Positions 25,071-32,778 are shown, counted from the stretch's first letter. The stretch: DNA of 37,422 bases from CAVPEW01 sp050247895 (GCA_050247895.1 JBFWTJ010000003.1:1-37422); one strand, 5' to 3'. Notes: a model not told the origin generated them from the letters alone. Translations and numbers: made by a program.

Positions 25071-25553
25071 GTGGCCTTCAAGGTCAAGGACAAGGTCGTC
25101 TATCCCCATCACGGCGCCGCCGTCATCGAGGGCAAGGACACCATCGAGATGCCCGACGGGACCAAGCGCGACTACTTCGTGCTGAGGATGACCCACGGCG
25201 AGCTCACCTTGAAGGTGCCGATCGACGCCGCCGAGGAGATCGGCATGCGCTACCCGATCTCACGGGAGGACGTCGAGGACGTGTTCGAGGTCCTGGCCAA
25301 GAAGGACGTCCGGGAGCCGACCAACTGGTCGCGACGCTTCAAGAACCACCAGGAGAAGCTCAAGTCCGGCGACGTGTACCAGGTGGCCGAGGTGGTCCGG
25401 AACCTGGCGCTGCGCGACGCCGACAAGGGCCTGTCGGCCGGTGAGAAGTCGATGTTCGTGAAGGCGCGGCAGGTCCTGGTCAGCGAGCTCGCGTTCGCCC
25501 TCAACATCAGCGAGGACGATGCGCTCGACCGGCTCACCTCCACCCTGTCCTGA
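25071..25553 (+). CDS. carD: CarD-family RNA polymerase-binding regulator
   Basis: 160 residues. The N-terminal RNAP-interaction domain (FKVKDKVVYPHHGAAVIEG onward, Tudor-like) is followed by the helical DNA-binding domain with REPTNWSRRFKNHQEK; Trp86 matches the wedge tryptophan that stabilises open promoter complexes in mycobacterial CarD. The C-terminus KARQVLVSELAFALNISEDDAL is standard. CarD binds the RNAP beta subunit at promoters genome-wide and is usually essential in actinobacteria. The GTG start has TAGGAG seven bases upstream. Confidence 0.95.
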   Translation: MAFKVKDKVVYPHHGAAVIEGKDTIEMPDGTKRDYFVLRMTHGELTLKVPIDAAEEIGMRYPISREDVEDVFEVLAKKDVREPTNWSRRFKNHQEKLKSGDVYQVAEVVRNLALRDADKGLSAGEKSMFVKARQVLVSELAFALNISEDDALDRLTSTLS

Positions 25554-25560
25554 ACCGGGG

Positions 25561-26355
25561 GTGCCGGCCGGGCAAGGTCGCCGGGCCGCGGCACGGTCCC
25601 TCGGCCTGGGCCTCGGCCTGGTCGTGGCCCTCGCCACGGCGTGCTCGGGCGGCGACGGCGGGTCCGCCTCGCCGTCGCGACCCGGGACCTCCGACGCAGG
25701 ACGGTCGACGACCACGGCCCCGACGACCACGGTTGCCGAAGATCTGCCGGTCGGCCAGCCGCTGGTCGTCGTCGACCAGGGCTTCTCGACCTTCCCCGAC
25801 GTCGTCGACCCCCGGGCCACGTTGGGCGGCTACGGCGTCGTGGTGCAGAACCCCGACCCGGTCCTGCTCGCCACCGGCGTCACGGTGCGCTCGCGGATCC
25901 TCGATGCGGCGGGAGCGGTCCTGTTCGAGGACACGGCCCTGCTCAACGGGGTGATGCCCGGGGCCCGGATGGCGGTGGGCGGCACGCTGCTGGAGCCGAT
26001 CGTGGCACCGGCGTCGATCGAGGTCGAGGTCCAGGCCGCGGCCTGGCTGGAGCCGGCCGACGTGGCGGGCTCGCTGATCTCGGGCCCGGTGGCCACCGAG
26101 CCCGAGCCGGGCGGCGGGGCTGTGACCAGGTTCACCGTGAGGTCGAGCTGGTCGACCGACGAGGAGGGTGTCGACGTGACGGCCCTGTACCGGGCGGCCG
26201 ACGGGCGGATCCTGGCCGGCGAGCAGGGTTCGGTCGATCTCGTCCCGTCGGGATCGGAGGTGACGGGCGAGCTCCGGCTCCTGACCCCGATCCCCGACAT
26301 GACCACGACCGAGGTGCTCGTGGGCCGGGGGTTCGCGGCCCAGACCGTCGGGTGA
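25561..26355 (+). CDS. lipoprotein of unknown function, FxLYD-like
   Basis: 264 residues from a GTG at 25561, seven bases after the carD stop. A basic N-terminus and hydrophobic helix end in the lipobox LATAC (Cys about 28). A Ser/Thr-rich linker precedes a beta-rich region in which GVVVQNPDPVLLATGVTVRSRI and LNGVMPGARMAVGGTL resemble FxLYD-type extracellular beta domains; a second similar unit may follow (FTVRSSWSTDEEGVDV onward). The mature protein should be membrane-anchored outside the cell. Function is unknown. Cotranscription with carD is likely from the spacing. Confidence 0.7.
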   Translation: MPAGQGRRAAARSLGLGLGLVVALATACSGGDGGSASPSRPGTSDAGRSTTTAPTTTVAEDLPVGQPLVVVDQGFSTFPDVVDPRATLGGYGVVVQNPDPVLLATGVTVRSRILDAAGAVLFEDTALLNGVMPGARMAVGGTLLEPIVAPASIEVEVQAAAWLEPADVAGSLISGPVATEPEPGGGAVTRFTVRSSWSTDEEGVDVTALYRAADGRILAGEQGSVDLVPSGSEVTGELRLLTPIPDMTTTEVLVGRGFAAQTVG

Positions 26356-26412
26356 GCATGACGTCCGAGCCCGCAGCGGGCAGACTGTAAGAGCCCCCCG
26401 AAACCCAGATCC

Positions 26413-26419
26413 GAAGGGA
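26413..26419 (+). promoter_or_regulatory. Shine-Dalgarno of infA
   Basis: GAAGGGA lies 3 nt before the infA ATG and fixes that start. Confidence 0.6.
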
Positions 26420-26422
26420 CCC

Positions 26423-26647
26423 ATGGCAAGCGCCAGCTCAGATGTCATCGTGCTCGACGGCGTGGTCACCGAGGCGCTCCGCGCCGGGATGTTCCGCGTC
26501 GAGCTAGAGAACGGCCACCAGGTGCTCGCGCACCTGTCCGGGAAGATGCGCCGGAACCGGATCCGGGTCCTGATCGGCGACAAGGTGCAGGTCGAGCTGT
26601 CGCCCTACGACCTGACCCGCGGTCGGATGGTCTACCGCTGGAAGTGA
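26423..26647 (+). CDS. infA: translation initiation factor IF-1
   Basis: 74 residues with the S1/OB fold: VIVLDGVVTEALRAGMFRVELENGHQVLAHLSGKMRRNRIRVL-type order, then GDKVQVELSPYDLTRGRMVYRWK at the end. It differs from the commonest IF-1 at the C-terminus only in the final residues (MVYRWK rather than ITYRYK) and has a slightly extended N-terminus (MASASSD). It binds the 30S A site during initiation. It is followed by a clear terminator and is not in a ribosomal-protein cluster here. Confidence 0.95.
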   Translation: MASASSDVIVLDGVVTEALRAGMFRVELENGHQVLAHLSGKMRRNRIRVLIGDKVQVELSPYDLTRGRMVYRWK

Positions 26648-26681
26648 GCCCGGCCCCCACGGGCTGATCGCACCGCACACG

Positions 26682-26703
26682 GGCCCCGGCCGAAGCCGGG
26701 GCC
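26682..26703. terminator. 9-bp hairpin with tetraloop after infA
   Basis: 26682-26690 pairs perfectly with 26695-26703 around CGAA. It separates infA from the convergent protease gene and probably serves both. Confidence 0.7.
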
Positions 26704-26711
26704 TCGTCGCG

Positions 26712-27140
26712 TCAGCGGCCGTGGACCAGCTCGGCGGCCCGCTGGGCGACCTCGACGGGGACGTCGAACTCGTCGGCGATCTCCGCGGTGGTCACCGGGC
26801 CGAAGGCCGAGCGGGCGGCCACCAGCCGGCGCAGCGCGTCGAGCGGGACCAGGCGCCGGGCCACGGCCCGATCGACGGCAGCCTCCTCCTTGGCCACCAG
26901 CGCTGCCGGGCAACCGGGCGGGTAGAGGATGTCCCGCTCGTCGTGGATCAGCTCGTGGGCCAGGACCGCGGCCCGGTCCCGCCGCCCGAGCCGGGGGTCG
27001 ATCACCACGGTCCGGCCGGTGGGCCGATCCTCGATGCGGCCGCCGCCGACGTCGTCGGGCAGGACGGCCCAACGCAGCCGGAGGTGGGGACGGGCCCGGA
27101 GCTCTGCCCAAGGCGACCAACGGCGGACGGGTGCGCCCAC
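26712..27140 (-). CDS. ImmA/IrrE-type metallopeptidase
   Basis: 142 residues. AAVLAHELIHDERD holds the HExxH zinc motif (His62, Glu63, His66), followed by KEEAAVDRAVARRLVPL with the likely third ligand, the arrangement of ImmA/IrrE proteases. A C-terminal helix-turn-helix-like segment (TTAEIADEFDVPVEVAQRAAEL) completes the family pattern. Such enzymes cleave a partner XRE repressor under stress, and an XRE gene ends one base before this GTG start. The pair therefore looks like a protease-regulator module. The stress signal and target are unknown. Confidence 0.85.
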   Translation of the reverse strand: MGAPVRRWSPWAELRARPHLRLRWAVLPDDVGGGRIEDRPTGRTVVIDPRLGRRDRAAVLAHELIHDERDILYPPGCPAALVAKEEAAVDRAVARRLVPLDALRRLVAARSAFGPVTTAEIADEFDVPVEVAQRAAELVHGR

Positions 27141-27141
27141 C

Positions 27142-27351
27142 TCAGGCCGCGTCGGGGTCGGCGAGGATGGCGACCAGGTCGATCTTGAGGGCCGCGGCCA
27201 GGGCACGACCGACCTGCGGACTGGGGTTGCGACGGCCGGCCTCGATGTTGGAGAGGTGGGCCTGGTGGATGCCCGCCGCTCGGGCCAGGGCGGTGACCGT
27301 GAGGCCCGAACGCTCTCGGATGACGCGGAGGCTGCTGGGGTTCACCTGCAT
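27142..27351 (-). CDS. XRE-family transcriptional regulator
   Basis: 69 residues, essentially one helix-turn-helix domain: SSLRVIRERSGLTVTALARAAGIHQAHLSNIEAGRRNPS pattern, ending ALAAALKIDLVAILADPDAA. The ATG at 27351 has GGAAAGG just upstream. It lies directly before the ImmA/IrrE-like gene and is the expected partner. It has no separate sensing domain, so its activity could be set by the protease. It is divergent from a second XRE gene at 27501. Confidence 0.85.
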   Translation of the reverse strand: MQVNPSSLRVIRERSGLTVTALARAAGIHQAHLSNIEAGRRNPSPQVGRALAAALKIDLVAILADPDAA

Positions 27352-27500
27352 GCCGATACCTTTCCACAACGTTCGATGCTCGGAAGCGGGTGGGGACGGG
27401 ACCGAAACGGGTCGAACTTGCAGGGATGTGATTTGCATGGGGCGCCACTGTGTCCGGGGGTGCGTGGTTGTTGCCAGATATTTCTGCGACGATCTCGGCC
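27352..27500. promoter_or_regulatory. shared intergenic region of two XRE genes
   Basis: 149 bp between divergent regulator genes. Near the right end GACGAT (27488-27493) is 7 nt from the second XRE ATG and may be its -10. The stretch is less GC-rich than its surroundings around 27470-27485. I see no clean operator palindrome. Confidence 0.35.
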
Positions 27501-27971
27501 ATGGCCCAGCCCGCCGTGACCGGCTCCCCGTCCGACTGGCAGAGGGTGGGCGGGCGCGTCCTGGACCGCCGCCTCGAGCTCGGTCTCGGCCAGGACGAGC
27601 TCGGCGTGTCCAAGTCGGTGGCCAGCAACCTGGAGAACGGCAAGCAGACCTCCTACGCCCGCTCGTCGCTGGCCCGGGTGGCCCGGGCCCTGCAGTGGAC
27701 CCCCGAGTCGGTCGAGCTGGTCCTCCAGGGCCGCGAGCCCGTCGCCATCGGTCCCCAGAGCCCGGGCGGGCCGCCGCTGGAGATCGACCTGCGGGGCCTG
27801 AGCCGGCGCGTCGAGGAGCTGGCGGACGAGATCCGCGAGCTGCGCCGGGCCCTCGAGGACCGGCCCGGGCTGGCCCTCGCCGCCCGCTCGGGCGACCGGC
27901 GCGGCCCCGGCGGCACCGAGCGCGCCCGCCCCGGCAGCGGTCACGCCCCCGGCGACCAGCACGACGCCTGA
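27501..27971 (+). CDS. XRE-family protein with C-terminal tail
   Basis: 156 residues. The N-terminal helix-turn-helix reads GRVLDRRLELGLGQDELGVSKSVASNLENGKQTSYARSSLARVARAL with the usual spacing. A helical segment LSRRVEELADEIRELRRALEDRPG follows, predicted coiled coil and so probably a dimer contact, then a low-complexity basic tail. It is divergent from the XRE/ImmA pair and convergent with the carbonic anhydrase gene (20 nt apart). It may regulate the shared intergenic region; that is inference. Confidence 0.8.
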   Translation: MAQPAVTGSPSDWQRVGGRVLDRRLELGLGQDELGVSKSVASNLENGKQTSYARSSLARVARALQWTPESVELVLQGREPVAIGPQSPGGPPLEIDLRGLSRRVEELADEIRELRRALEDRPGLALAARSGDRRGPGGTERARPGSGHAPGDQHDA

Positions 27972-27991
27972 CGCGCCGCGGTGCGCTCCGC

Positions 27992-28480
27992 TCAGAGGAC
28001 CTGGCGCAGGCCTCCGGTCTCGACGTCGAGGACGAAGCCGCCCACGACGAGGTCGGCCGGCAGCAGGGCGCAGCCGCGGATGGCGGCGACGTCCACGGCC
28101 AGCGTGTCGAGCGGGTCGGTGCGGGCCAGGAAGTCCCAGCCGGCCACGTCGGTCCCCGCGGCCTCGGCCACGCGGCCCCGGATCTCCGCCTCGCTGGATC
28201 CGACGACCGCGCACGAGGTGTGCTGCATCAGGCACACCCGGTCGACCCCGAGGAGGTTGACGGCCAGGACCAGCGAGCGCAGGACGTCGGGGGTGACCCG
28301 CGCCCCCGCGTTGCGCACGATCTTCGCCTCGCCCACCTCCAGGCCCAGCGCGGCCAGGGGCTCGATCCGCGAGTCGATGCAGGTGACCACGGCCAACCCG
28401 CGGGCGGCCACCCCGGACTGCCCGGAGCTGCGGAACGTCGCCCGATAGCGGGCGTTGGCCTCGAGCAGGTCGTCGAACAT
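27992..28480 (-). CDS. beta-carbonic anhydrase
   Basis: 162 residues. The zinc and catalytic motif CIDSR (Cys34, Asp36, Arg38) and the second pair His87/Cys90 in QHTSC are all present, with IVRNAGARVTPDVLRSL between them, the core of the beta class. The protein is short, like the small actinobacterial Rv1284-type enzymes. It interconverts CO2 and bicarbonate in the cytoplasm. The ATG at 28480 is used (a TTG one codon upstream is in frame); a TAGAAC box 6 nt upstream suggests a nearly leaderless message. Confidence 0.88.
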   Translation of the reverse strand: MFDDLLEANARYRATFRSSGQSGVAARGLAVVTCIDSRIEPLAALGLEVGEAKIVRNAGARVTPDVLRSLVLAVNLLGVDRVCLMQHTSCAVVGSSEAEIRGRVAEAAGTDVAGWDFLARTDPLDTLAVDVAAIRGCALLPADLVVGGFVLDVETGGLRQVL

Positions 28481-28533
28481 CAACCCGTTCTACCCCCCAC
28501 CGGCCGGCCTCCCGTCATCCACGCCGGCATCGC

Positions 28534-28539
28534 TAACGT
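28534..28539 (+). promoter_or_regulatory. -10 box of the acyl-CoA synthetase gene
   Basis: TAACGT; transcription from it would start near 28546, leaving a leader that consists almost only of the hairpin at 28557-28581. Confidence 0.5.
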
Positions 28540-28556
28540 GCGCTGGGCGGAGCGGA

Positions 28557-28581
28557 GACCTCCGCACGAGGAGCGGAGGTC
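28557..28581 (+). promoter_or_regulatory. hairpin hiding the Shine-Dalgarno of the acyl-CoA synthetase
   Basis: 28557-28565 pairs perfectly (9 bp) with 28573-28581 around a 7-nt loop. The 3' arm contains GGAGGT, the ribosome binding site for the GTG at 28584. The fold would limit translation unless opened. Confidence 0.55.
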
Positions 28582-28583
28582 AG

Positions 28584-30149
28584 GTGCTCGTCCACGACAT
28601 CGTCCGACGGAACGCCCACTTCTTCGGCGACGCAGACGCCGCGGTGGTGCCCGGCGGCGCCACCCGGAGCTGGGCCGAGATGGAGGCGCGGACCAACCAG
28701 CTGGCCCGGGGCCTGCGCTCGCTGGGGCTCGACGAGGGCGACCGCATCGCGGCGTTCAGCGCCAACACGATCGAGTACCTCGAGCTCTTCTTCGGCTGCG
28801 CCAAGTCCGGCGTGGTGGGCGCTTCCACGAGCACCCGCCTCTCGCCCCACGAGCTGGTCGCGTACCTCCGGTACGTCCAGCCCTCGGCCATCCTCGTGGA
28901 CGCCGAGCACCGGGCCGAGGCCGAGTGGATCGCCCAGATCCCCTCGATCCGCCACGTCCTGGTCACCGGCGGGGGCGCCCTCGACGGCGACGTCGACCTC
29001 GACGAGCTCGTCGGCACCCAGGACGCCACCGCCCCCGACTACGGGATCACGCCCGACCACGCCTACCAGCTCTCCCCCACCGGCGGCACCACGGGCATCC
29101 CCAAGGGCGCCGTGCTGACCCACCGCAACGCCTACGCGTCGTACGCCAACTGGGCCATGGAGATGCCGCTGCCCGAGCGCGGCACCTACCTGCAGACCGT
29201 GCCCTTCTCGTCCAACCCGGGCGGGGTGAGCGGCCTGCACCCGGTGATCCTCAAGGGCGGCCGCTCCGTCATCGTCCCCGCCTTCGAGCCCGGGCTGTTC
29301 CTGCGCATGGTCCAGGAGCACCGCGTCACCCACGTGATCATCGTCCCCACGATGCTGACCACGGTCCTGTCCCACCCCGCGCTGGCCGAGACCGACGTGT
29401 CCAGCGTCATCTGGATCGGCTGCGGCGCGTCGCCGGTCCCCCGGGACCTGCTCCAGCGGGCCCGCCAGGTCTTCGGCGACGTGTTCGTGCCCATGTTCGG
29501 CATGGCCGAGACCTACTCCAGCGGGCTCTCCCTGCGGCGGGAGAACCAGCACCTCGACGGGACCGAGGCCGAGGTCCGCCGCCTCACCTCGGCCGGCAAG
29601 CCCCACGTGTTCATGATGGCCCGGGTCGTCGACGAGGACGGCCACGACGTGCCCCGCGACGGGACGACCAGCGGCGAGCTGTGGCTGCGGGGCGACAGCG
29701 TGACCGAGGGCTACTTCGAGATGCCCGAGGAGACGGCGGAGGCCTTCGTCGACGGCTGGCTGCGCACCGGCGACATCGCCACCATGGACGACGAGGGCTT
29801 CATCACCATCGTCGACCGGCGCAAGGACATCATCATCACCGGCGGCCTCAACGTGTTCAGCCGTGAGGTCGAGGAGGCCGTGTACGACCACCCCGCCGTC
29901 CTGCACGCCGCGGCCATCGGGATCCCCAGCGAGCGTTGGGGCGAGAGCATCCACGTCGTGGTGGTGCTCCGGGAGGGCCGTACCGCCACCGAGGACGAGA
30001 TCCTGTCCTTCGCCGCCGAGCGCCTCGCCGCCTTCAAGAAGCCCCGCTCCCTCGAGATCCGCCCGTCGGTGCCGATCAGCGGCGCGGGCAAGATCCTCAA
30101 GCGCGAGCTGCGGGCCGAGTTCTGGAACGACGAGGAGCGCACGATCTGA
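28584..30149 (+). CDS. AMP-dependent acyl-CoA synthetase/ligase
   Basis: 521 residues of the adenylate-forming superfamily. The P-loop-like motif SPTGGTTGIPKGAVLTH, MFGMAETYSSG, LRTGDIATMDDEG, the hinge RRKDIIITGGLNVFSREVEE-type block (RKDIIITGGLNVF) and the C-terminal catalytic lysine in GAGKILKREL are all present. It should activate a carboxylic acid to acyl-AMP and then acyl-CoA; the acid is not defined, with fatty or aromatic acids both possible. The GTG at 28584 is chosen for its Shine-Dalgarno and because the conserved N-terminus begins there. It faces the second amidohydrolase across a terminator. Confidence 0.9.
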   Translation: MLVHDIVRRNAHFFGDADAAVVPGGATRSWAEMEARTNQLARGLRSLGLDEGDRIAAFSANTIEYLELFFGCAKSGVVGASTSTRLSPHELVAYLRYVQPSAILVDAEHRAEAEWIAQIPSIRHVLVTGGGALDGDVDLDELVGTQDATAPDYGITPDHAYQLSPTGGTTGIPKGAVLTHRNAYASYANWAMEMPLPERGTYLQTVPFSSNPGGVSGLHPVILKGGRSVIVPAFEPGLFLRMVQEHRVTHVIIVPTMLTTVLSHPALAETDVSSVIWIGCGASPVPRDLLQRARQVFGDVFVPMFGMAETYSSGLSLRRENQHLDGTEAEVRRLTSAGKPHVFMMARVVDEDGHDVPRDGTTSGELWLRGDSVTEGYFEMPEETAEAFVDGWLRTGDIATMDDEGFITIVDRRKDIIITGGLNVFSREVEEAVYDHPAVLHAAAIGIPSERWGESIHVVVVLREGRTATEDEILSFAAERLAAFKKPRSLEIRPSVPISGAGKILKRELRAEFWNDEERTI

Positions 30150-30170
30150 CCACAGGCGCCCCGAGGGGGA

Positions 30171-30197
30171 GCGCCCCCGGCCTCGGGCCGGGGGCGC
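30171..30197. terminator. 12-bp perfect hairpin between convergent genes
   Basis: 30171-30182 pairs with 30186-30197 around a 3-nt loop, between the acyl-CoA synthetase and amidohydrolase stops. No T tract. Confidence 0.75.
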
Positions 30198-30203
30198 GGT
30201 CGC

Positions 30204-31382
30204 TCAGCGGTCCAGGCCGTAGAGGCGGGCCGCGTTGTCGTGCAGGATCTTCTGGGCCGTCTCCCGGGGCAGGTCACCCAGGTTCTGCTGGATGAAGTCG
30301 CGGGGCACGACGGCGGCCGAGGCCGGGCCGGGCGACATGCTCGTGGGGTGGGGGAAGTCGGTCTCGTAGAGGATGTTGTCCGGGCCGAGCTGGTCCAGGG
30401 CGGCCCGCAGCGAGCCCTGCTCGAACCAGAAGCAGCCGTAGATCTGCCGGCGGAAGTACTCGCTGGGCAGCAGGTCGTACTCGGGGTGCTCGACGCCGAC
30501 GCCGCAGTTCTTCCACATCCAGTCGAGCGACTCCAGGGCGAAGGGCAGCCAGCCCACGCCGCTCTCGACCGAGACGAAGTTGAGCTCGGGGAAGCGGTGG
30601 CACAGGCCGGAGATGATCACCTCGGAGATGGCGTTGGCGTTGCCGAGGAAGAACAGCAGCGAGCCCTTCGAGTAGTTGGCGTGCCGGCCGTTGCCGGGGA
30701 ACCCGGAGCCGATCGAGGAGGTGTCGCCCGCCGCGATGTGGAAGTTGATCGGCAGGCCCTTCTCCTGCGCCGAGGCGAAGACCGGGTACCACTGCGGGTG
30801 GGCCAGGGGCGGCTGGCCGAAGATCTCGGGCTGGGAGCCCATGATGATCCCCCGGTGGCCCAGCTCGGTGCAGCGGTCGATCTCGGCCAGGCTGGCCTCG
30901 ACGTCCCAGAACGGCAGGGCCATCACCGGGATGAAGCGCTTCGGGTCGGCCGAGGAGAAGTCGACCAGGAAGTCGTTGTAGGCCTGCACGCAGGCCAGCA
31001 TCAGCTCCGGGTCCTGGAGGTTGGTGAAGCGGCCCATGCCGAACCCCGAGACGTTGGGGTACAGGACCTGGGCGTAGATGCCGTACTCGTCCATGCGCTC
31101 GAGGCGCAGCTTGGCGTCCCAGGTCGACGGGTGGGCGTCCTCCCACCGCTTGGGGTGGTTCGGCGGGAACTTGTCGTACCCCGCCATGGCGGAGCCGGCG
31201 GCCTGCCAGATCGGCGTGTCGCCGAAGTACCAGTGCTCCTCCTGGAGGTCGTCGTTCCAGCGGACGTGGGGCACCAGGTCGCCCCAGCGCTTGGTGGAGA
31301 CCCGCGACGTCCAGAGGTCGTAGGGCTCGATGACGTGGGTGTCGGTGTCGATGACCTTGATCTCGTCGGCCAGCGCGGCCAT
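30204..31382 (-). CDS. amidohydrolase-2 family metal-dependent hydrolase
   Basis: 392 residues. The metal motif TDTHVIEP lies near residues 11-18, NFHIAAGD gives the mid-barrel histidine, and ETDFPHPTSM the late aspartate, the standard positions of the amidohydrolase-2 TIM barrel. FVSVESGVGWLPFALESLDWMW is typical of the decarboxylase-like branch. The ATG at 31382 has GGGGGAG upstream. It is only distantly like the protein at 4803-6020, so the two are separate family members rather than recent duplicates. Its substrate is unknown; the convergent acyl-CoA synthetase is not cotranscribed. Confidence 0.85.
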   Translation of the reverse strand: MAALADEIKVIDTDTHVIEPYDLWTSRVSTKRWGDLVPHVRWNDDLQEEHWYFGDTPIWQAAGSAMAGYDKFPPNHPKRWEDAHPSTWDAKLRLERMDEYGIYAQVLYPNVSGFGMGRFTNLQDPELMLACVQAYNDFLVDFSSADPKRFIPVMALPFWDVEASLAEIDRCTELGHRGIIMGSQPEIFGQPPLAHPQWYPVFASAQEKGLPINFHIAAGDTSSIGSGFPGNGRHANYSKGSLLFFLGNANAISEVIISGLCHRFPELNFVSVESGVGWLPFALESLDWMWKNCGVGVEHPEYDLLPSEYFRRQIYGCFWFEQGSLRAALDQLGPDNILYETDFPHPTSMSPGPASAAVVPRDFIQQNLGDLPRETAQKILHDNAARLYGLDR

Positions 31383-31418
31383 GGCAGGCTCCCCCTCGGT
31401 CGCTCCTCGGTATCTCTG

Positions 31419-31448
31419 AACATAGTTTGCCCGAGGATGCGGGGCCAA
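31419..31448 (-). promoter_or_regulatory. promoter of the second amidohydrolase
   Basis: The complement has TTGGCC (31448-31443), an 18-bp spacer and TATGTT (31424-31419), about 36 nt before the ATG. Confidence 0.5.
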
Positions 31449-31466
31449 CGACACCCGGATCGGGGA

Positions 31467-31688
31467 TCAGGGTCCGGGCTCGGCCTCCGGGATCGGGTCG
31501 ACGGCGAAGGCCAGGGCCGACCAGCCCCAGCGGGCCGCCCCCAGGGCGTGGAGCCGCGCCACGTCGGCCCGCAGCGACGGGTACACCTCGGCCAGCTGGG
31601 CCAGCTCCTCGGGGTGGGGGTGCAGCCCGGCCCGGTCGAGCAGGGCCGTCACCTCGGCCAGCACCGCGTCGTCGGGACCTGCGGTCAC
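31467..31688 (-). CDS. small helical protein, possibly AtzG/GatC-like
   Basis: 73 residues from a GTG at 31688 that overlaps the stop of the short ORF upstream as GTGA. The pattern VLAEVTALLDRAGLHPHPEELAQLAEVYPSLRADVARLHAL resembles small amidase-partner subunits (AtzG, GatC-like), in which a short helical pair precedes a linker. It then ends in WGWSALAFAVDPIPEAEP. No amidase gene is adjacent in the window, so the comparison is weak. Real-gene status rests on the coupling and codon bias. Confidence 0.5.
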   Translation of the reverse strand: MTAGPDDAVLAEVTALLDRAGLHPHPEELAQLAEVYPSLRADVARLHALGAARWGWSALAFAVDPIPEAEPGP

Positions 31689-31810
31689 CGGGCCGACGCG
31701 GCCGACTCGTCGAGCGGCTGGGCCAGGTCGATCCCGGTGGCCAGCGCGCCGATGCGCCCGCCGACGCGTCGGATGGCGATCGATCCCGGGTTGGTGGCGT
31801 TCGACGGCAT
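31685..31810 (-). pseudogene. TauD/TfdA-like N-terminal fragment
   Basis: 41 codons from an ATG at 31810 preceded by GAAGGGG. The sequence IAIRRVGGRIGALATGIDLAQPLDE closely resembles the first strand-turn block of TauD/TfdA 2-oxoglutarate dioxygenases, but the frame stops after residue 41, so the catalytic His-x-Asp is absent. It could be a truncated gene whose start still drives the small gene downstream, or a short leader ORF with chance similarity. Confidence 0.45.
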
Positions 31811-31849
31811 GGGGCAGCCCCTTCGTGTGCTCGGGCGTGACGGGTGGGC

Positions 31850-31872
31850 CCGGTGGCCCCTCGAGCCACCGG
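31850..31872 (-). terminator. 8-bp hairpin after the sulfurtransferase gene
   Basis: 31850-31857 pairs with 31865-31872 around a 7-nt loop, 28 nt after the sulfurtransferase stop. No T tract. Confidence 0.5.
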
Positions 31873-31899
31873 TGGGTTCGGTCCTTGGTGCCGGCGCCC

Positions 31900-32754
31900 T
31901 CAGGTCGCCGCGGCGCCGACCTCGATCGGGCGGTCGTCGTCCGCGGCCCAAGCCGACCACGAACCGACGAACAGGGCGGTGTCGTCGAACCCGGCGAGGT
32001 GCAGCGACAGGAGGTCGTGGCAGGCCGTGACCCCGGACCCGCAGTAGGCGACGACGGGCCCGTCGCCCACGCCGAGCCCGGCGTAGCGGGCCCGCAGGTC
32101 CTCCGGCGCCAGGAAGCGCCCCGTGGGGTCGAGGTTCCCGGCCCAGGGCGCGCTGACCGCGCCGGGGATGTGGCCGGGGCGGCGGTCGATGGCGCTGTCG
32201 CCCTCGGCGTAGCGGTTGGCGGCCCGGGCGTCGAGGAGCAACGCTCCGGGCTCGTCGCGGCGCCGCTCCACGTCGTCGATGGGGACGATCCGCTCGACCG
32301 GCCAGGGTCGGGGGGCCCGCTCGACGGGCTCGACCGCCACCTCGCCGGCCTGCAGCTCGCCGGGCCAGGCCGCGAGGCCCCCGTCGAGGACGGCGGCGGG
32401 CTGGCCGAGCAGGTGCAGCAGCCACCACAGGCGGGCCGCGGTGGAGCCGCCGGCGTCGTCGTAGGCGACCACGGGCACGTCGGGCCCGATGCCGAGCCGG
32501 CCCAGGACCTCGGCGAACCGCTCGGGGCTGGGCAGGGGGTGCCGACCGCCCTCGGACGACGGCGGCGAGGCCAGGTCGGCGTCGACGTCGGCGAACACCG
32601 CGCCGGGCACGTGCCCGGCGCGGTAGGCCTCGCGGCCGGACCGCCCGTCGAGGTACCAGCGGACGTCGACGACGACCACGTCGCCGAGGTGGGACCGGAG
32701 CCAGTCGCCGGACACGACGGCTCCCGGCAGGTCGGCTCCCAATGTCACGGCCAT
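31900..32754 (-). CDS. thiosulfate/3-mercaptopyruvate sulfurtransferase
   Basis: 284 residues made of two rhodanese domains. The N-terminal one (VVVDVRWYLDGRSGREAYRAGHVPGAVF) lacks an active cysteine, and the C-terminal one has LLLDARAANRYAEG, RPGHIPGAVSAPW and the active loop YCGSGVTACHD, where the first Cys is the predicted sulfur carrier. GSGVTA favours mercaptopyruvate or mixed specificity over strict thiosulfate, but this is not decisive. The enzyme transfers sulfane sulfur in the cytoplasm. The ATG at 32754 lies just beyond a palindrome, ACCTATAGGT, that may control it. Confidence 0.9.
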   Translation of the reverse strand: MAVTLGADLPGAVVSGDWLRSHLGDVVVVDVRWYLDGRSGREAYRAGHVPGAVFADVDADLASPPSSEGGRHPLPSPERFAEVLGRLGIGPDVPVVAYDDAGGSTAARLWWLLHLLGQPAAVLDGGLAAWPGELQAGEVAVEPVERAPRPWPVERIVPIDDVERRRDEPGALLLDARAANRYAEGDSAIDRRPGHIPGAVSAPWAGNLDPTGRFLAPEDLRARYAGLGVGDGPVVAYCGSGVTACHDLLSLHLAGFDDTALFVGSWSAWAADDDRPIEVGAAAT

Positions 32755-32764
32755 GTATCAAACC

Positions 32765-32778
32765 TTACCTATAGGTGA
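32765..32778. promoter_or_regulatory. palindromic operator candidate
   Basis: A perfect 10-bp palindrome ACCTATAGGT (32767-32776), extending to a 14-bp near-palindrome, lies 12 nt upstream of the sulfurtransferase ATG. The site is in an unusually AT-rich 70-bp stretch, so it is probably regulatory. Confidence 0.45.

Noticed and set aside
27131..29866. 911-codon plus-strand open frame
   Set aside because: Spans two strands of real genes in other frames and is Arg/Pro-rich without any domain.
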